From Doryteuthis pealeii (taxonomy: Eukaryota > Mollusca > Cephalopoda > Myopsida > Loliginidae): 64,000 bases of DNA. The position numbers were made by a program, and so were the translations under genes. Under the pieces are notes generated by a model. That model made no database searches, was not told the DNA's origin, and worked only from the letters and a program-made list of their open reading frames with translations. Shown here piece after piece: positions 53,095 through 63,679 of this stretch (within the stretch, counting starts at the first letter, position 1; every line of letters begins with the position of its first letter). The stretch lies in NCBI GenBank assembly GCA_023376005.1, contig CM042157.1:17442601-17506600 (forward strand). Direction: 5' to 3'.

Positions 53095-53385
53095 ACTTAC
53101 CACGTACCCCATGTGTACAGGTTAGGCACAAGGCCCTATTAATATGGGACCACCCATGAACCGAAGCTCATGGGTGGCAGGTGAAAAATTACATTGATCC
53201 CGTCGGCATACCTCCTCAAAGAGGGCGCCTCAGGCACAGGGTAATAAACCTAGCCCTGTCCCTTTATATCAAGGGGGCAGGTATTGCCTGGGGGATAGCC
53301 CCCTGGGATCAACGCTATTAATTGTAACCATGGTACAGGGTCGAAGCCACTGAACCCCTTCACCGAGAAGCGGGTGGGTATACTA
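53095..53385 (-). repeat. GC-rich dispersed repeat (copy 1)
   Basis: Reverse copy of 17042-17335 (CACCCATGAACCGAAGCTC, GAGGGCGCCTCAGGCAC, GATAGCCCCCTGGGATC). Confidence 0.8.
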
Positions 53386-53750
53386 TTCACTGATACTTCT
53401 AAAAACGACTGTTTTACTAAAGTATAAGAAGTAATATTTATTTATTTTTTTAAAATTTTGGTTGAACATTTTATTTATCGATCAATTTATTACTAAACAT
53501 TTGAAATGATGTCCAGTGAAAAAAGCGTATTGATCTACATTCAATTGTAATATCCTGATTCTTTTATTTATCATGCAAAATCAAAAGCCATCAAAATCCA
53601 TAAATATACACACTATTCAAACAACAAACCCCAACCCCAACCTGGCCCAAATATTAAGCTTTTATAAAAAGGCATATAACATTACCTCAAGGCCTGACTA
53701 CTTTCCTCATTGAAAAAAAAATCAAACCATTTAGGTTTGAAAACCGTTAC

Positions 53751-53907
53751 TCGCACATCCCAAACAATCAGACAAATAAGAAATATCAAAAAAAAGAAAA
53801 GAAAAGAAAAAAAAGAAAATCTTTCTCTGACACAGGCATATACAAAATTTGCTGCCAAGACTGTAAAAAGGTGTATATCAGTGAAAGATCAAGAAATTTA
53901 AAAAAGA

Positions 53908-53912
<5 letters not shown>
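53751..53912 (+). pseudogene. Penelope-like GIY-YIG endonuclease relic (copy 1)
   Basis: The frame reads SHIPNNQTNKKYQKK, a Lys-rich stretch, then FSDTGIYKICCQDCKKVYIS and ERSRNLKKRIY. GIYKI.C..C.KVYI.E..R.L..R is the start of the Penelope-like element GIY-YIG nuclease, with G replaced by S in YIG. The frame runs into a (TA)n, so the rest of the domain is missing. Confidence 0.75.

Positions 53913-53942
<30 letters not shown>
53910..53942. repeat. (TA)n within the Penelope relic
   Basis: TA run directly after the GIY-YIG codons. The equivalent tract in copy 2 (58178-58242) is about twice as long. Confidence 0.9.
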
Positions 53943-53948
<6 letters not shown>

Positions 53949-54028
53949 GAATGTTGTTATTGGCCCAACAGGAGAAAATGAAATATTTTATAAAAAAGGT
54001 CTTTTTTAAAATATTCTTTTATTTCACA

Positions 54029-54073
54029 TTAGCAACACGTGTTTCAGATTTTCTGATACGTTCTTCAGGCTTC
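54029..54073 (-). ncRNA. Hammerhead-like motif beside Penelope relic (copy 1)
   Basis: Minus strand: stem I AGC/GCT, core CTGAAGA, irregular stem II (TCAGA/TCTGA), GAAA, stem III CAC/GTG, then TT. It is degenerate in stem II. Its place next to a GIY-YIG fragment fits the known ribozyme-bearing ends of Penelope-like elements. Confidence 0.5.
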
Positions 54074-54075
54074 GA

Positions 54076-54590
54076 GAGGGAGAGAGAGAGGGAGAAAGAT
54101 GGAGAGAGAAAGAGAGGGAAAGAGAGAGAAAGAGAAAGAGAGAAAGAGAGGGAAAGAGAAAGAGGGAAAGGGAAAGAGGGAGGGAGGGAAAGAGAAAGAG
54201 AAAGAGAGGGAAAGAGAAAGAGAGGGAAAGGGAAAGAGAGAGGGAGGGAAAGAGAAAGAGAGGGAAGAGAGGGAGGGAAAGAGAGAGGGAGAGGAAAGAG
54301 AGAGAGAGAGGGAAAGAGAGAGAGAGAGGGAAAGAGAGAGGGAGAGGAAAGAGAGAGAGGGAAGAGAGAGGGAGAGGGAAAGAGAGAGGGAGAGGTAAAG
54401 AGGGAGAGAGAGGGGGGAAAGAGAGAGAGAGGGGGGAAAGAGAGGGAGGAGAGAGGAGAGAGAGGGGGGAAAGAGAGAGAGAGAGGAGAGAAGAGAGAGG
54501 AGAGAGGGGGGGAGAGGGGGAAGAGAGAGAGGGGGGGGGAAGAGAAGAGGGAAAAGAGAGAGAGAGAAATGGAGAGAGAGGGAAAGATAA
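54076..54590. repeat. (GA)n-rich purine tract (copy 1)
   Basis: GAGA/GGGAAAGA-type repeats of ~510 bp. Arg/Glu-rich and Ser/Leu-rich frames over it are not genes. Confidence 0.95.
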
Positions 54591-54914
54591 TGTGAGATGA
54601 GGATGCATCAATAAGTCTAAAGTCTGGCTAACAAGTAATTAACTGAATTTTGATCTGAAATTTCCACTGCATACTGATTAGTCTATGTGATTGATATTTA
54701 CTGAATTAAGTGCATTAACAGGGATGTGGTTATATTGTTTAATGAGATATCAACTCCTGTGGGTTATTTAATGCTGAATCTTCTTTTGTCGTATATACAG
54801 TCTGTAAGTGAATAGTTTGTAGGTAAATATTTTGTTTTTAAACAAATTGTTAGCGTGTGAGACAAAAGTTAATAGTCAATTTTGTTTTGCAGGTAGATTT
54901 TTGTAGATAGTTCT

Positions 54915-55033
54915 TTTGGTTTGGTTTGTTTTACGGCATATCAACCTCAGTGGGTTATTTAATGCCGATAAAGTTTTGAAATAAATCAATTCTTAATGGA
55001 TAATACAATTTTTTTATAAAATACATTTTCTAT
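54915..55033 (+). mobile_element. R1 5' fragment between the duplicated units
   Basis: TTTGTTTTACGGCATATC to AATACATTTTCTATA. It is cut exactly where copy 2 of the duplication begins. The same R1 head follows copy 2 at 59488, about 200 bp after its end. Confidence 0.8.
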
Positions 55034-55099
55034 AAACACAGTGATGATCTTCAAATGTTATACAGTGGTACCTTGACTTTCCCCATTACAAGATGTCAC

Positions 55100-55247
55100 T
55101 CATTTTTAGCATCTGAGGTGGAGTGCCACACTTGCCATCAGCTCCTCATTTTACCACACTACTCATAAGCTGAGTTGGCGAGGACTGGTATTGAACCAAG
55201 AACCTTATGGTTTCCTGGCATATGCTCTACTGACTGAGCTAAACTGA
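55100..55247 (-). mobile_element. SINE1 copy, truncated (copy 2)
   Basis: Counterpart of 50848-50993. Confidence 0.85.
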
Positions 55248-56769
55248 ATTACTTTGCTTTATTCAATGTAAAACTACAAATACGAGGCACCCAGTGAGGG
55301 TTGAATTCACTACAATAATCTGAAAGACTAAGTTGTTAACTACTGCTCTATGGCAATGCTCCCTACTGCATAGCAGCCATATTGTTCCCATAAAAGCTAC
55401 TTACAATTCTTTAAACAGAGAATTTCTGCTTCATTGATCAAAGACGTTTGGGTAATTCCATTTGTCTGAATTTCTGGGAAGGTTCCAGAGTTTGACAAGA
55501 AACATCTGAAGAAGGCCAGAGAGCACATTAACCGAAACGTTGCGTATATAACAATAAAGATGAGGACAACAGTCCGAAAAATCCAAATAATCTAATTTGG
55601 GCTTCTAATTCCAAAAATTGGCAGATTCACATCAATTTTTAGCTCTCCAAATTTGGTTGGAGTGAGGGGCCAAATTGGTTTAGAAGAGCTTTTTGGCCAG
55701 ATGAATAAAAAAATGTTATCAAAAAAGTCTCAAAATTAACCAATTTTAAGTTATCAATGATTTCTGAAATTCTTTATTGTCCTACTTTAACATAGTTAAC
55801 ACTTGGACAAAATTTCAGAAAAATTGAAAGTTATGCATGACAGGGTCTGGATGATTTAACACAGAATTACCTATTTACTTTCATATTAAAATTCCACTAA
55901 AGATCTGGCAATGAAAACACAACCAAAATAATTTCTATATTAATTACTGGACCATTGAGTTAGATGAAAACCAGTAACATCAAAGGTTCAAACATAACAC
56001 ACCATCTTGAAAGTCTTGTCATGTGTATGCCACAATCATACAGAGAAAATAGAGGGAGTATATAGAGACTTAAGCAAGCCACGTTCTCATTAATTACACT
56101 GGTTTACTAAAAAATATTTTTTGTCCAAGGCAAGAATGTGAATAGGTGTTTTTTTTACTAATTTGGGCGTGCTGAATTCAAATTTATAAACAGTTTTGCT
56201 CTATCACCTCTAGTTTTCTGTCTTTTAAATAGTCTCATTTTATTATATACAGAGTATATACGTGCTTATTTCAACAGTTGCAGCAGCTTATTACAGATAA
56301 AACAGGATAGATAAAGAACATTGACAGAATAAATATACTTGGATGACACAATGTACACAATTCATAGTACTGCAGACAGTTAGAAATGTGTTTTCTTAGA
56401 TGATCTGCTGTCTGCCAGTGCATTACTGGCTGTTGATTGAGATGTGTTGGCTACACTTAACTGACAAAATCCGTCTTGATATATAGCTCTATATATATAA
56501 TGTAATGCTATCATTTACATTTATTGCATAATAACTAAAAAAGAAGACATAAGTCACACAATATTAGAAATTAACCCTGAATGCATATATGCCTTTATGT
56601 ACAGTATGTGTACAAAATGTACAGTATGCATATCTGAAAAACTAGAGGTGATGAGTAAAAATGGATTTCAAATCTGAATTCAGCTCCCCCCACCCCAAAT
56701 TAGGTTAAAACAGCTATTTTTGTGCTTGCCTCAATTTCTTTGTAAACCAGTGTTATCTAACCTGAAAAA

Positions 56770-57003
56770 AGTAGGCAGAGTGGCCTATTGGCAGAACAGC
56801 AAGGGAGTCTATCCCCTTTTCACAAGTGCTAGACCAGGGAAATATGTTTTTGTGTCTGAGGTGGAGTGCCATACCTACTATCAGCTCCCGACTTTACTGC
56901 ACAGACCCAAGCTGTGTTACTCATACGCTGAGTTAGCAAGGGCCGGTATCAAACCCAGAACCATGTGGTTCTAAAGCAGATGCTCTACTGACTGAGCTAA
57001 ACT
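56770..57003 (-). mobile_element. SINE1 copy, GGCAGAGTGGCC subfamily (copy 2)
   Basis: Counterpart of 52499-52742, with a short deletion after CCTATTGGC. Confidence 0.85.
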
Positions 57004-57214
57004 TCTCTAACCTTGTAAGAGGACTACTTTTTTAACCCTTTGATGCGGCGCATTTGGTAACAAATTTAATAGCCTCAATTTTTATGATAGAATAAGTTGT
57101 ACAATTACAAAACTACAATACACTATTGGTGTTAAGGGATATCACATAATTGTGTTTAGGGCTGCAGAGTGGTGACTTCATCGTCGTCAAGAACCACCAA
57201 ATGCAGATGGGAAT

Positions 57215-57292
57215 TTCCCTTGCAATGTGTGTGACCGCATCTGCAAGTCCAGAATTGGACTAACTAGCCACCAGAGGGTCCACAACTGTTGA
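57215..57292 (+). pseudogene. LINE C2H2-type tail (copy 2)
   Basis: Identical finger CNVCDRICKSRIGLTSHQ and RVHNC plus stop. Confidence 0.75.
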
Positions 57293-57364
57293 AGACATGG
57301 AGTGTCGTCTACGTTGAACTTCTAAATGGTTTATAATAGATTTTTTTTTATTCACTGATACTTG

Positions 57365-57655
57365 ATATTTACCACGTACCGCATGTGTACAGGTTAGGCA
57401 CAAGGCCCTATTAATATGGGACCACCCATGAACCGAAGCTCATGGGTGGCAGGTGAAAAATTGCATTGATCCCGTCAGCATACCTCCTCAAAGAGGGCGC
57501 CTCAGGCACAGGGTAATAAACCTAGCCCTGTCCCTTTATATCAAGGGGGCAGGTATTGCCTGGGGGGATAGCCCCCTGCGATCAACGCTATTAATTGTAA
57601 CCATGGTACAGGGTCGAAGCCACTGGACCCCTGCCCCGAGAGGCGGGTGGGTATA
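57365..57655 (-). repeat. GC-rich dispersed repeat (copy 2)
   Basis: Counterpart of 53095-53385. Confidence 0.8.
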
Positions 57656-58019
57656 CTATTCACTGATACTTCTAAAAACGACTGTTTTACTAAAGTATAA
57701 GAAGTAATATTTATTTTATTTTTTAAAATTTTGGTTGAATATTTTATTCATCGATCAATTTATTACTAAACATTAGAAATGATGTCCAGTGAAAAAAATG
57801 TATTGATCTACACTCAATTACAATATCCTGATTCTTTTATTTATCATGCAAAATCAAAAGCCATCACAATCCATAAATATATATAGACTATTCGAACAAC
57901 GAAACCCCAACCTGGCCCAAATATTAACCTTTTATAAAAAGACATATAACATTACCTCAAGGCCCGACTATTTTCCTCATTGAAAAAATCTCAAACCATT
58001 TAGGTGTGAAAACCGTTAC

Positions 58020-58175
58020 TCACACATCCCAAACAATCAGACAAATAAGAAATATCAAAAAAAAGAAAAGAAAAGAAAAAAAAGAAAATCTTTCTCTGAC
58101 ACAGGCATATACAAAATTTGCTGCCAAGACTGTAAAAAGGTGTATATCAGTGAAAGATCAAGAAATTAAAAAAGA
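58020..58175 (+). pseudogene. Penelope-like GIY-YIG relic (copy 2)
   Basis: Same as copy 1 (FSDTGIYKICCQDCKKVYIS, ERSRN), but one T is missing in the ATTTAAA run, which creates a TAA stop right after RN. Confidence 0.75.

Positions 58176-58177
<2 letters not shown>

Positions 58178-58242
<65 letters not shown>
58178..58242. repeat. (TA)n (copy 2, expanded)
   Basis: TA run about twice the length of its counterpart at 53910. Confidence 0.95.
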
Positions 58243-58250
<8 letters not shown>

Positions 58251-58335
58251 TACACAGTGTTGTTATTGGCATAACAGGAGAAAATAAAATATTTTATAAA
58301 AAAAGGTATTTTTTTAAATATTCTTTTATTTTACA

Positions 58336-58380
58336 TTAGCAACACATGTTTCAGATTTTCTGATATGTTCTTCAGGCTTC
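58336..58380 (-). ncRNA. Hammerhead-like motif beside Penelope relic (copy 2)
   Basis: Counterpart of 54029-54073, with stem III CACGTG changed to CACATG. Confidence 0.4.
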
Positions 58381-58383
58381 GAG

Positions 58384-58431
58384 ATAGATAGAGAGAGGGG
58401 GGGGAAGATGGAGAGAGAGAGAGAGAGAGAT

Positions 58432-58477
<46 letters not shown>

Positions 58478-58962
58478 GGAAGAGAGAGAGAGAGAGAAAG
58501 GGAGAAAGAGAGAGAGAGAGGAAGGGAAGAGAGAGAGAAAGGAGAGAAAGAGAGAGGAAGGGAAGAGAGAGAGAGGAGAAGAGAGAGAGAGGGAGAGAGA
58601 GAGAAAGAGGAGAGAGAGAGAGAGAGAAAGAAAGAGAGAGAGAGAGGGAAAGAAGAGAGAGAGAGGGAAAGAAAGAGAGAGAGAAAGAGAGAGGAAAGAG
58701 AGAGAGGGAAAGAGAGAGAGGGGAAAGAGGAGAGAGAGAAGAGAGAGAGAGAGGGGAGAAAGAGAGAGAAAGAGAGAGAGAGAGAAGAGAGAGAGAGAAA
58801 GAGGGAAAGAGAAAGAGAGAGAGAGAGAGGGAAGAGAAAGAGAGAGAGAGAGGAAAGAGAAAGAGAGAGAGAGGAAAGAGAGAGAGGGAAAGAGAGAGAG
58901 AGAGAGAGGGGAAAGAGAGAGAGAGGGAAAGAGAGAGAGAGAAATGGAGAGAGAGGGAAAGA
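58384..58962. repeat. (GA)n-rich purine tract (copy 2)
   Basis: GAGA repeats of ~580 bp. Purer GA than copy 1. Confidence 0.95.
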
Positions 58963-59349
58963 TAATGTGAGATGAGGATGCATCAATAAGTCTAATGTCT
59001 GGCTAACAAGTCATTAACTGAATTTTGATCTGAAATTTCCACTGCATACTGATTAGTCTATGTGATTGATATTTACTGAATTAAGTGCATTAACAGGGAT
59101 GTAGTTATATTGTTTAATGAGATATCAACTCCTGTGGGTTATTCAATGCCGAATCTTCTTTTGTCGTATATACAGTCTGTAAGTGAATAGTTTGTAGGTA
59201 AATATTTTGGTTTTAAACAAATTGTTAGCGTGCGAGACAAAAGTTAATAGTCAATTTTGTTTTACAGGTAAATTTTTGTAGATAGTTCTGTTTCATAGAT
59301 GTATCTTATATATTTCATACATCTAATTCATAATTTTTGCTACATGTTT

Positions 59350-59455
59350 ATTTCTTGCATGAATGATAAAATACCTTCTATGTTGACATTTTCAAATAGA
59401 CCTTCATTATTATTTGGTATTGTAATATCATTTTCTGATAAGAACAAAAGTTAAC
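59350..59455 (-). pseudogene. LINE RNase H-tail relic, decayed
   Basis: The minus frame reads ENDITIPNNNEGLFENVNIEG then ILSFMQEIN, matching NNMKDLFENINMEDILSSL of the relic at 32667. Confidence 0.55.
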
Positions 59456-59487
59456 AAGGATGAAAAAGAAATGTGCTGTGTAAATTT

Positions 59488-59620
59488 GGTTTGGTTTGGT
59501 TTACGGCATATCAACCTCGGTGGGTCATTTAATGCCGATAAAGTTTTGAAATAAAGCAATTCTTAAATGGATAATACAATTATTTATGATTACATTTTTC
59601 TATTTAACCCATAGATGGGG
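59488..59620 (+). mobile_element. R1 5' fragment
   Basis: GGTTTGGTTTACGGCATATC to AACCCATAGATGGGG. Confidence 0.75.
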
Positions 59621-59720
59621 TGCAGTGTAAATGTTGTTTTTTTTTTTTTAATCATTAGGCTGCTGAGTTACAGATGTGTACACACACCTACTCACACATA
59701 CAGATTGACAAGACATGGTG

Positions 59721-59722
<2 letters not shown>

Positions 59723-59754
<32 letters not shown>
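59723..59754. repeat. (CA)n microsatellite
   Basis: CA run. Confidence 0.95.
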
Positions 59755-59757
<3 letters not shown>

Positions 59758-59775
59758 GAAAAGATAAGATGAACT

Positions 59776-60095
59776 TACCATATTTGACAGCATATAGGAC
59801 GCACTTTTTTTTTTCAAAATATTGACTCAAAAAATTGCCCTGCATCTTATATATTGTAGGTAAAGTTTGAGACCTCCCATTTTATTTTTTATTATTTCCT
59901 GCTATTGAGATGTCTTGTGTATGCTTATTGCTTGCCTGTACTGCCAAATTGCTTTTATACAGCTATGTTTCTGCTTGTGTAATGCACAGCTCGACTGTTT
60001 TCAACAATATATGCTTAAATACACTAAAAACAATTTTTTTCCTGAATCTAACCTGCTGAAATGAGGGTGCGTCTTATATGCCGTCAAATACGGTA
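59776..60095. mobile_element. TIR DNA transposon remnant (MITE)
   Basis: Left TACCATATTTGACAGCATAT and right ATATGCCGTCAAATACGGTA, continuing AGGACGCAC / GTGCGTCTT, form ~29-bp inverted ends with two or three mismatches. The sequence CCGTATTTGACGGCATATAAGACGC recurs in many animal DNA transposons. 320 bp, no transposase. Confidence 0.75.
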
Positions 60096-60439
60096 GTTAT
60101 TTTTAGTGTTAAAATGAAAATTAGGGAAAAGGAAACACACACCAAACTACATTTGCTAACTCAATGTATTCTACACGTGCATAAACACTTCAGAAATTAA
60201 CAGATATTAACTAAATTCAGTAAAAAATTAAATATCGTTTGTTTTTGGTTTTTTTTTTCTTACATTAAAGAAAAAAAACCCAAACAAAAAAAAAGGAACT
60301 GATGGTGTTGTTTTCAATGCCAGTAAATTTTTAGTAAAGAAAATTCAACGCTTGAAAAAATTAACTACTGAATAATTTCAAAGACAACAAACAGTAAAAA
60401 AAAATGTATTGTAGTTTGAGGTTGGCAAATTTTACTTAC

Positions 60440-60566
60440 CCATAGAATAAACGTTGTCAAAGACTTGGTGCATTCGGATTATCTCATAATAAAGTTCATC
60501 ATAGCTGGTTGGATTTGGCAGAAATGTGTCACCATACGTTATAAAAAGATTGAAAATGTTGACAAC
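60440..60566 (-). CDS. ARMH3: ARMH3 internal coding exon
   Basis: 127 nt, starts in phase 0 and ends with one base of a split codon. It reads [19 protein letters not shown], then [19 protein letters not shown] and VYSM. The family block [31 protein letters not shown] is matched almost residue for residue as I recall it. The acceptor is TTTTTTCTGCAG, the donor GTAAGT. Confidence 0.95.
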
Positions 60567-61190
60567 CTGCAGAAAAAATAATTTTAAAGAAATAAGTTAA
60601 TGGAAAAGAGACATTTATTTTGGTTGAAAAACAAGATTTCCAAACCGACCATTGTAGAAATAATAAGATTTTTTAAAAGGTGGTAATCTGAACATTAGCT
60701 ACATAAATGAGAGTAACCTCCCCTTGTTTTTTCACTCTGAGGAAAACGTGTTTTGTTTTGTAAAAACACGGATTTTTCCACAAATTGGGTATACCTATAT
60801 TTTTCTAATATACAGGTACTCTCATAGAAATATTAACATCTTTTTTTTAAATTGATTTAAAAATGTTAACACCCTTATAGGAATACCTTTAATATATTTT
60901 CAAAGTCTCCACATGTTCACCATCCCTGTCAACATATGCTTAGGTGATTTAAAAAATGGTGAGGGAAGAAAAAAGAAAAACACTGTGATGCATGGATATG
61001 ATTTTACTGCGTCCTTTTAGATTTTTGTGCGTCAGGGATGCAGGACATGTACCTATCAGCATCTCTGACTAGTGACCTCACTTATTCATATACTCTTCCC
61101 ATGATGCATCACACAACAGTACATGAGAAAAAATGTGCACAAATAATTGTTTGGAAATCAAATAGACAAGAAACTAACTATCATTAAGCA

Positions 61191-61325
61191 AGGAGCTGAT
61201 GGTAGGTGTGGCGCTCCACCTCAGATGCTAAAAATAATCACTTTGGTCTAGCGCTAGTGAAAAGGGGATAGACTCCCTCGCTGTATGGCTCATACCGACA
61301 TTAGGCCGCCCCGACGACTTTACTT
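61191..61325 (+). mobile_element. SINE1 copy, 5'-truncated
   Basis: Body only (AAGGAGCTGATGGTAGGTG to CGACGACTTTACTTTT). The tRNA head is missing. 61330-61720 shows nothing else. Confidence 0.8.
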
Positions 61326-61725
61326 TTTTACATCATTAAGCGCAGTTGACATTATGTTTTTGCCACACTAACTTTTGTACTCTTTACTTATGAAAACAGG
61401 TTATAAACAAATTCCAACTAGCGTTCTTTTTTTTATCATGGTTCAATAAAACAGAAACTCCTGATTATACATTCATTTTTTCTTTTTATTTTTTAACTAA
61501 ATAAATAATTAAATAAAGCCTGGTATTTTGTAATTATTTAACACTATTTTAGCTAGAAACGATGATATATTAAAGAATCCATGTCGATTATTAAGGGAGG
61601 GCAAAAGCGAAATTGCACAGGCTTCAAAAATCTGTCGTAGTCTTTTGTTGTGAATATGGGCTAATATTGTGGCATCATTGAAACTAAAGTTATGATCAGT
61701 TTCAGACTTATGTTGGAGGAGGGTG

Positions 61726-61727
<2 letters not shown>

Positions 61728-61770
<43 letters not shown>
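61728..61770. repeat. (TA)n microsatellite
   Basis: TA run. Confidence 0.95.
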
Positions 61771-61771
<1 letters not shown>

Positions 61772-62028
61772 TGATCTACAAGCACCCTTATCAAAAAGAT
61801 ATGGAAGGATTTGAAATAACCATTTTCATCAGAACTTTTTTTTTAAATTGGTTTATTTTAACAATTTGACAATGTTCTTTATGTCTGAGAAAAATAACAT
61901 TAACTCTCTGATTAATTTTTTTAGACTTATTTCACTGAAAATAATTAAAAAACATGAAGTAATATCTTTTGATGTTGGTCAATTGAGCAAAAAGAAGGGA
62001 AAAAAAGAAAAGAGGAAGAGTTACCTAC

Positions 62029-62111
62029 CTTTGAGGCAATGTGGAAAATGTTATGCTTTTTCAACAAGTGTGATTCGTGACTCAAAACAAATTTCAGCAA
62101 ATTCATTAAAG
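62029..62111 (-). CDS. ARMH3: ARMH3 internal coding exon
   Basis: 83 nt. It reads (A)LMNLLKFVLSHESHLLKKH and NIFHIASK, and joins VVNIFNLF. Compare family ALINLLKFL.SNE..LL.KHNIFTLA. The acceptor is TCTACTTTCAG, the donor GTAGGT. Leu-rich amphipathic helices fit an armadillo-type fold. Phase 0 at its 3' end. Confidence 0.92.
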
Positions 62112-62299
62112 CTGAAAGTAGAAAAAAAAGATTTTTAACATCATTTCAAACCTAAAAAGAGCAGGGTACGACATACTAGGACAGCACAATCATCAATACT
62201 ATGGGAAAAAAATTCCAGATAATATCAAGAGATGGTTGGTTGGGTAGTTAGTGTTTAAGAGAATATCAAAGTTATTTAATGCTTAATTTTGTTTATATA

Positions 62300-62515
62300 T
62301 ATGAGTATAGATAAAAGGATATGACTTGTGTCTCAGCTCTTGACAACACGGAGTATAAACAAGCTCTGAAGATGATTTTCATAAAATCAAAATATTGTTC
62401 AATATCAGCTATGTTATAAAATGTTTTCACTTTAACAGCATTTTGTGGTGTTTTCATATCCTTTTATCTATACTCATACCATCGGATTCATTTCCTTTCT
62501 TTTAACTTTATATAC
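62300..62515 (+). mobile_element. Element A relative, single arm
   Basis: GAGTATAGATAAAAGGATATG, then a jump to CGGAGTATAAACAAGCTCTG and the right arm through TATCCTTTTATCTATACTC and ATACCATCGGATTCATTTCC. It corresponds to the palindrome at 30402-30740 with most of the left arm deleted. Confidence 0.7.
62362..62410 (+). ncRNA. Hammerhead motif A, third copy
   Basis: AGCT, CTGAAGA, stem II GATTTT/AAAATC, AAAA instead of GAAA, stem III TATTG/CAATA, TC, AGCT. It differs from the 30616 copy at the G of GAAA and at H17 (C instead of T). Confidence 0.55.
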
Positions 62516-62679
62516 TCTACTTATTAACTCTACTTACGTATTGAGCACTTTATATTTGTTATATCGCTGTCTTATCATTGTGAAACTTGTATCAACTAAC
62601 CATTGAGACCAATTTCACCGGTAAGTCACCACTTTCATATATATATATATATATATATATATGATTTGTTTAACTTCAT

Positions 62680-63050
62680 GTGAATCAATAAATTGGTAGA
62701 AATAATTTATATTAAATTCCTGTGTATTAATTGGTAGAAATAATTTGCATTAGCTCCATATGTACCAATAATTGGTAGAAATAATTTGCATTAGCTCCCG
62801 TACCAATAATTTGTAGAAATAATTTGCATTAGCTCCATGTGTACCAATTTAGCTCCATGTGTACCAATAATTTGGTAGAAATAATTTGCATTAGCTCCAT
62901 GTGTACCAATAATTTGGTAGAAATAATTTGCATTAGCTCCATGTGTACCAATAATTTGGTAGAAATAATTTGCATTAGCTCCATGTGTACCAATAATTTG
63001 GTAGAAATAATTTGCATTAGCTTCATATGCATTAATAAATTGGTAGAATT
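62680..63050. repeat. Tandem repeat, 42-bp unit, about eight copies
   Basis: Units of AATTTGGTAGAAATAATTTG followed by CATTAGCTCCATGTGTACCAAT. The inner four are identical, the outer ones diverged. The 14-residue periodic frames on both strands (MELMQIISTKLLVH on minus) are a consequence of 42 being divisible by three. Confidence 0.95.
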
Positions 63051-63133
63051 TTTTCCCTTGGCATTGTTTGAGATTGGCTCATTGCAAAAATCCTTCTAAT
63101 CTCTAAAAAATATTTGTTTGGAGGCTATTCAAG

Positions 63134-63420
63134 ATGGTGGCAAATCAGAGTGCTCCAAGGCTTAAAAAGAAATCTGACATCAAATTTTTGGTGGTTGAGA
63201 AGTGCAATCCATGTAAATTTTACAGAAGAATGTGTGATGTGTACGAAGAAGCATGCTTTAGTCAAAAATGTTTAAAAATGGGCTAAAGACAGGTTTGCCA
63301 TCAGAGCCTAAGTCAAAAAGACAGTTCATGGAGTACAAACACACCGACTTTCTGGTAAAGAAAAAGTTCCGGGTGCAGCAGTCAGTAAAGAAACAGTGAT
63401 TTCTATAGCCAACTCTTTAA
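63134..63420 (+). pseudogene. Mariner-like transposase N-terminal relic
   Basis: The frame from ATG 63134 reads SDIKFLVVEKCNPCKFYRR and MCDVYEEACFSQK, then stops. After two frameshifts it continues KTGLPSEPKSKRQFMEYKH, TDFLVKKKFRVQQSVKK. This resembles the helix-turn-helix N-terminus (HTH_48 type) of mariner-family transposases common in molluscs. It is broken and lacks the catalytic core. Confidence 0.55.
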
Positions 63421-63544
63421 GCAAATTCACCTTTATTGGATGATATAGATAATATTATTGAATGATATTGTATAAAATGTTAAATGATGACTAAAATAAA
63501 ATGTCCTAAAATTAAAAATAAAAAAGTATTCTTTAGAGACTGAC

Positions 63545-63633
63545 CAGTCCAGAGATCCTTCCAGGAATACTGCAATCGAACACGGCACTTTTTCTGATAG
63601 CACAGCACTCTGTGTATGATACCCAAGCATCGC
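63545..63633 (-). CDS. ARMH3: ARMH3 coding exon (first one in window)
   Basis: ARMH3 (C10orf76, DUF1741, ARM-like helices) is a cytosolic Golgi-associated protein. It binds the phosphatidylinositol 4-kinase PI4KB and the Arf1 exchange factor GBF1, and supports Golgi PI4P and secretion. This 89-nt exon reads [19 protein letters not shown] and [10 protein letters not shown]. The block [18 protein letters not shown] is strongly conserved in the family as I recall it. The acceptor is TTTTTCTCTCAG, the donor GTCAGT. One codon base lies at each end. With the seven exons to the left it makes 228 C-terminal residues, about one third of the ~690-residue family length. The N-terminal exons are outside the window. 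No frameshift or stop in any exon, so the gene is probably functional. Confidence 0.93.
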
Positions 63634-63679
63634 CTGAGAGAAAAATAAAAACAAGAATGAAAATATGATATATGAGAAT

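Larger units (their letters stand above)
50782..54914. repeat. 4.2-kb tandem duplication, copy 1
   Basis: Collinear with 55034-59289 and nearly identical in the non-repetitive parts. It begins AAACACAGTGATGATCTTC and ends TTTTGTAGATAGTTCT. Contents in order: SINE1 partial, SINE2 3' part, ~1 kb of unique AT-rich DNA, SINE1, a LINE C2H2 tail, the GC-rich repeat, a Penelope GIY-YIG fragment with (TA)n, a hammerhead-like motif and a GA tract. Confidence 0.95.
55034..59289. repeat. 4.2-kb tandem duplication, copy 2
   Basis: Same order of contents as copy 1. Length differences come mainly from the (TA)n and GA tracts. Confidence 0.95.
37791..60439 (-). other. ARMH3: ARMH3 intron, 22.6 kb
   Basis: Intron upstream of the microexon. 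It contains the 4.2-kb tandem duplication, the 1.2-kb purine tract, LINE relics and SINE clusters listed separately. No other conserved exon was found in it on either strand. Confidence 0.8.

Noticed and set aside
53951..54611. Arg/Glu-rich and Ser/Leu-rich frames, also at 58372-58986 and 1598-2376
   Set aside because: Translations of GA or CT repeats. Low complexity.
62680..63050. CRISPR-like array
   Set aside because: Units are contiguous without unique spacers, and the context is eukaryotic.
62829..63099. Periodic 14-residue frames as a repeat protein
   Set aside because: Produced by a 42-bp tandem array. Frames are open on both strands only because the period is a multiple of three.
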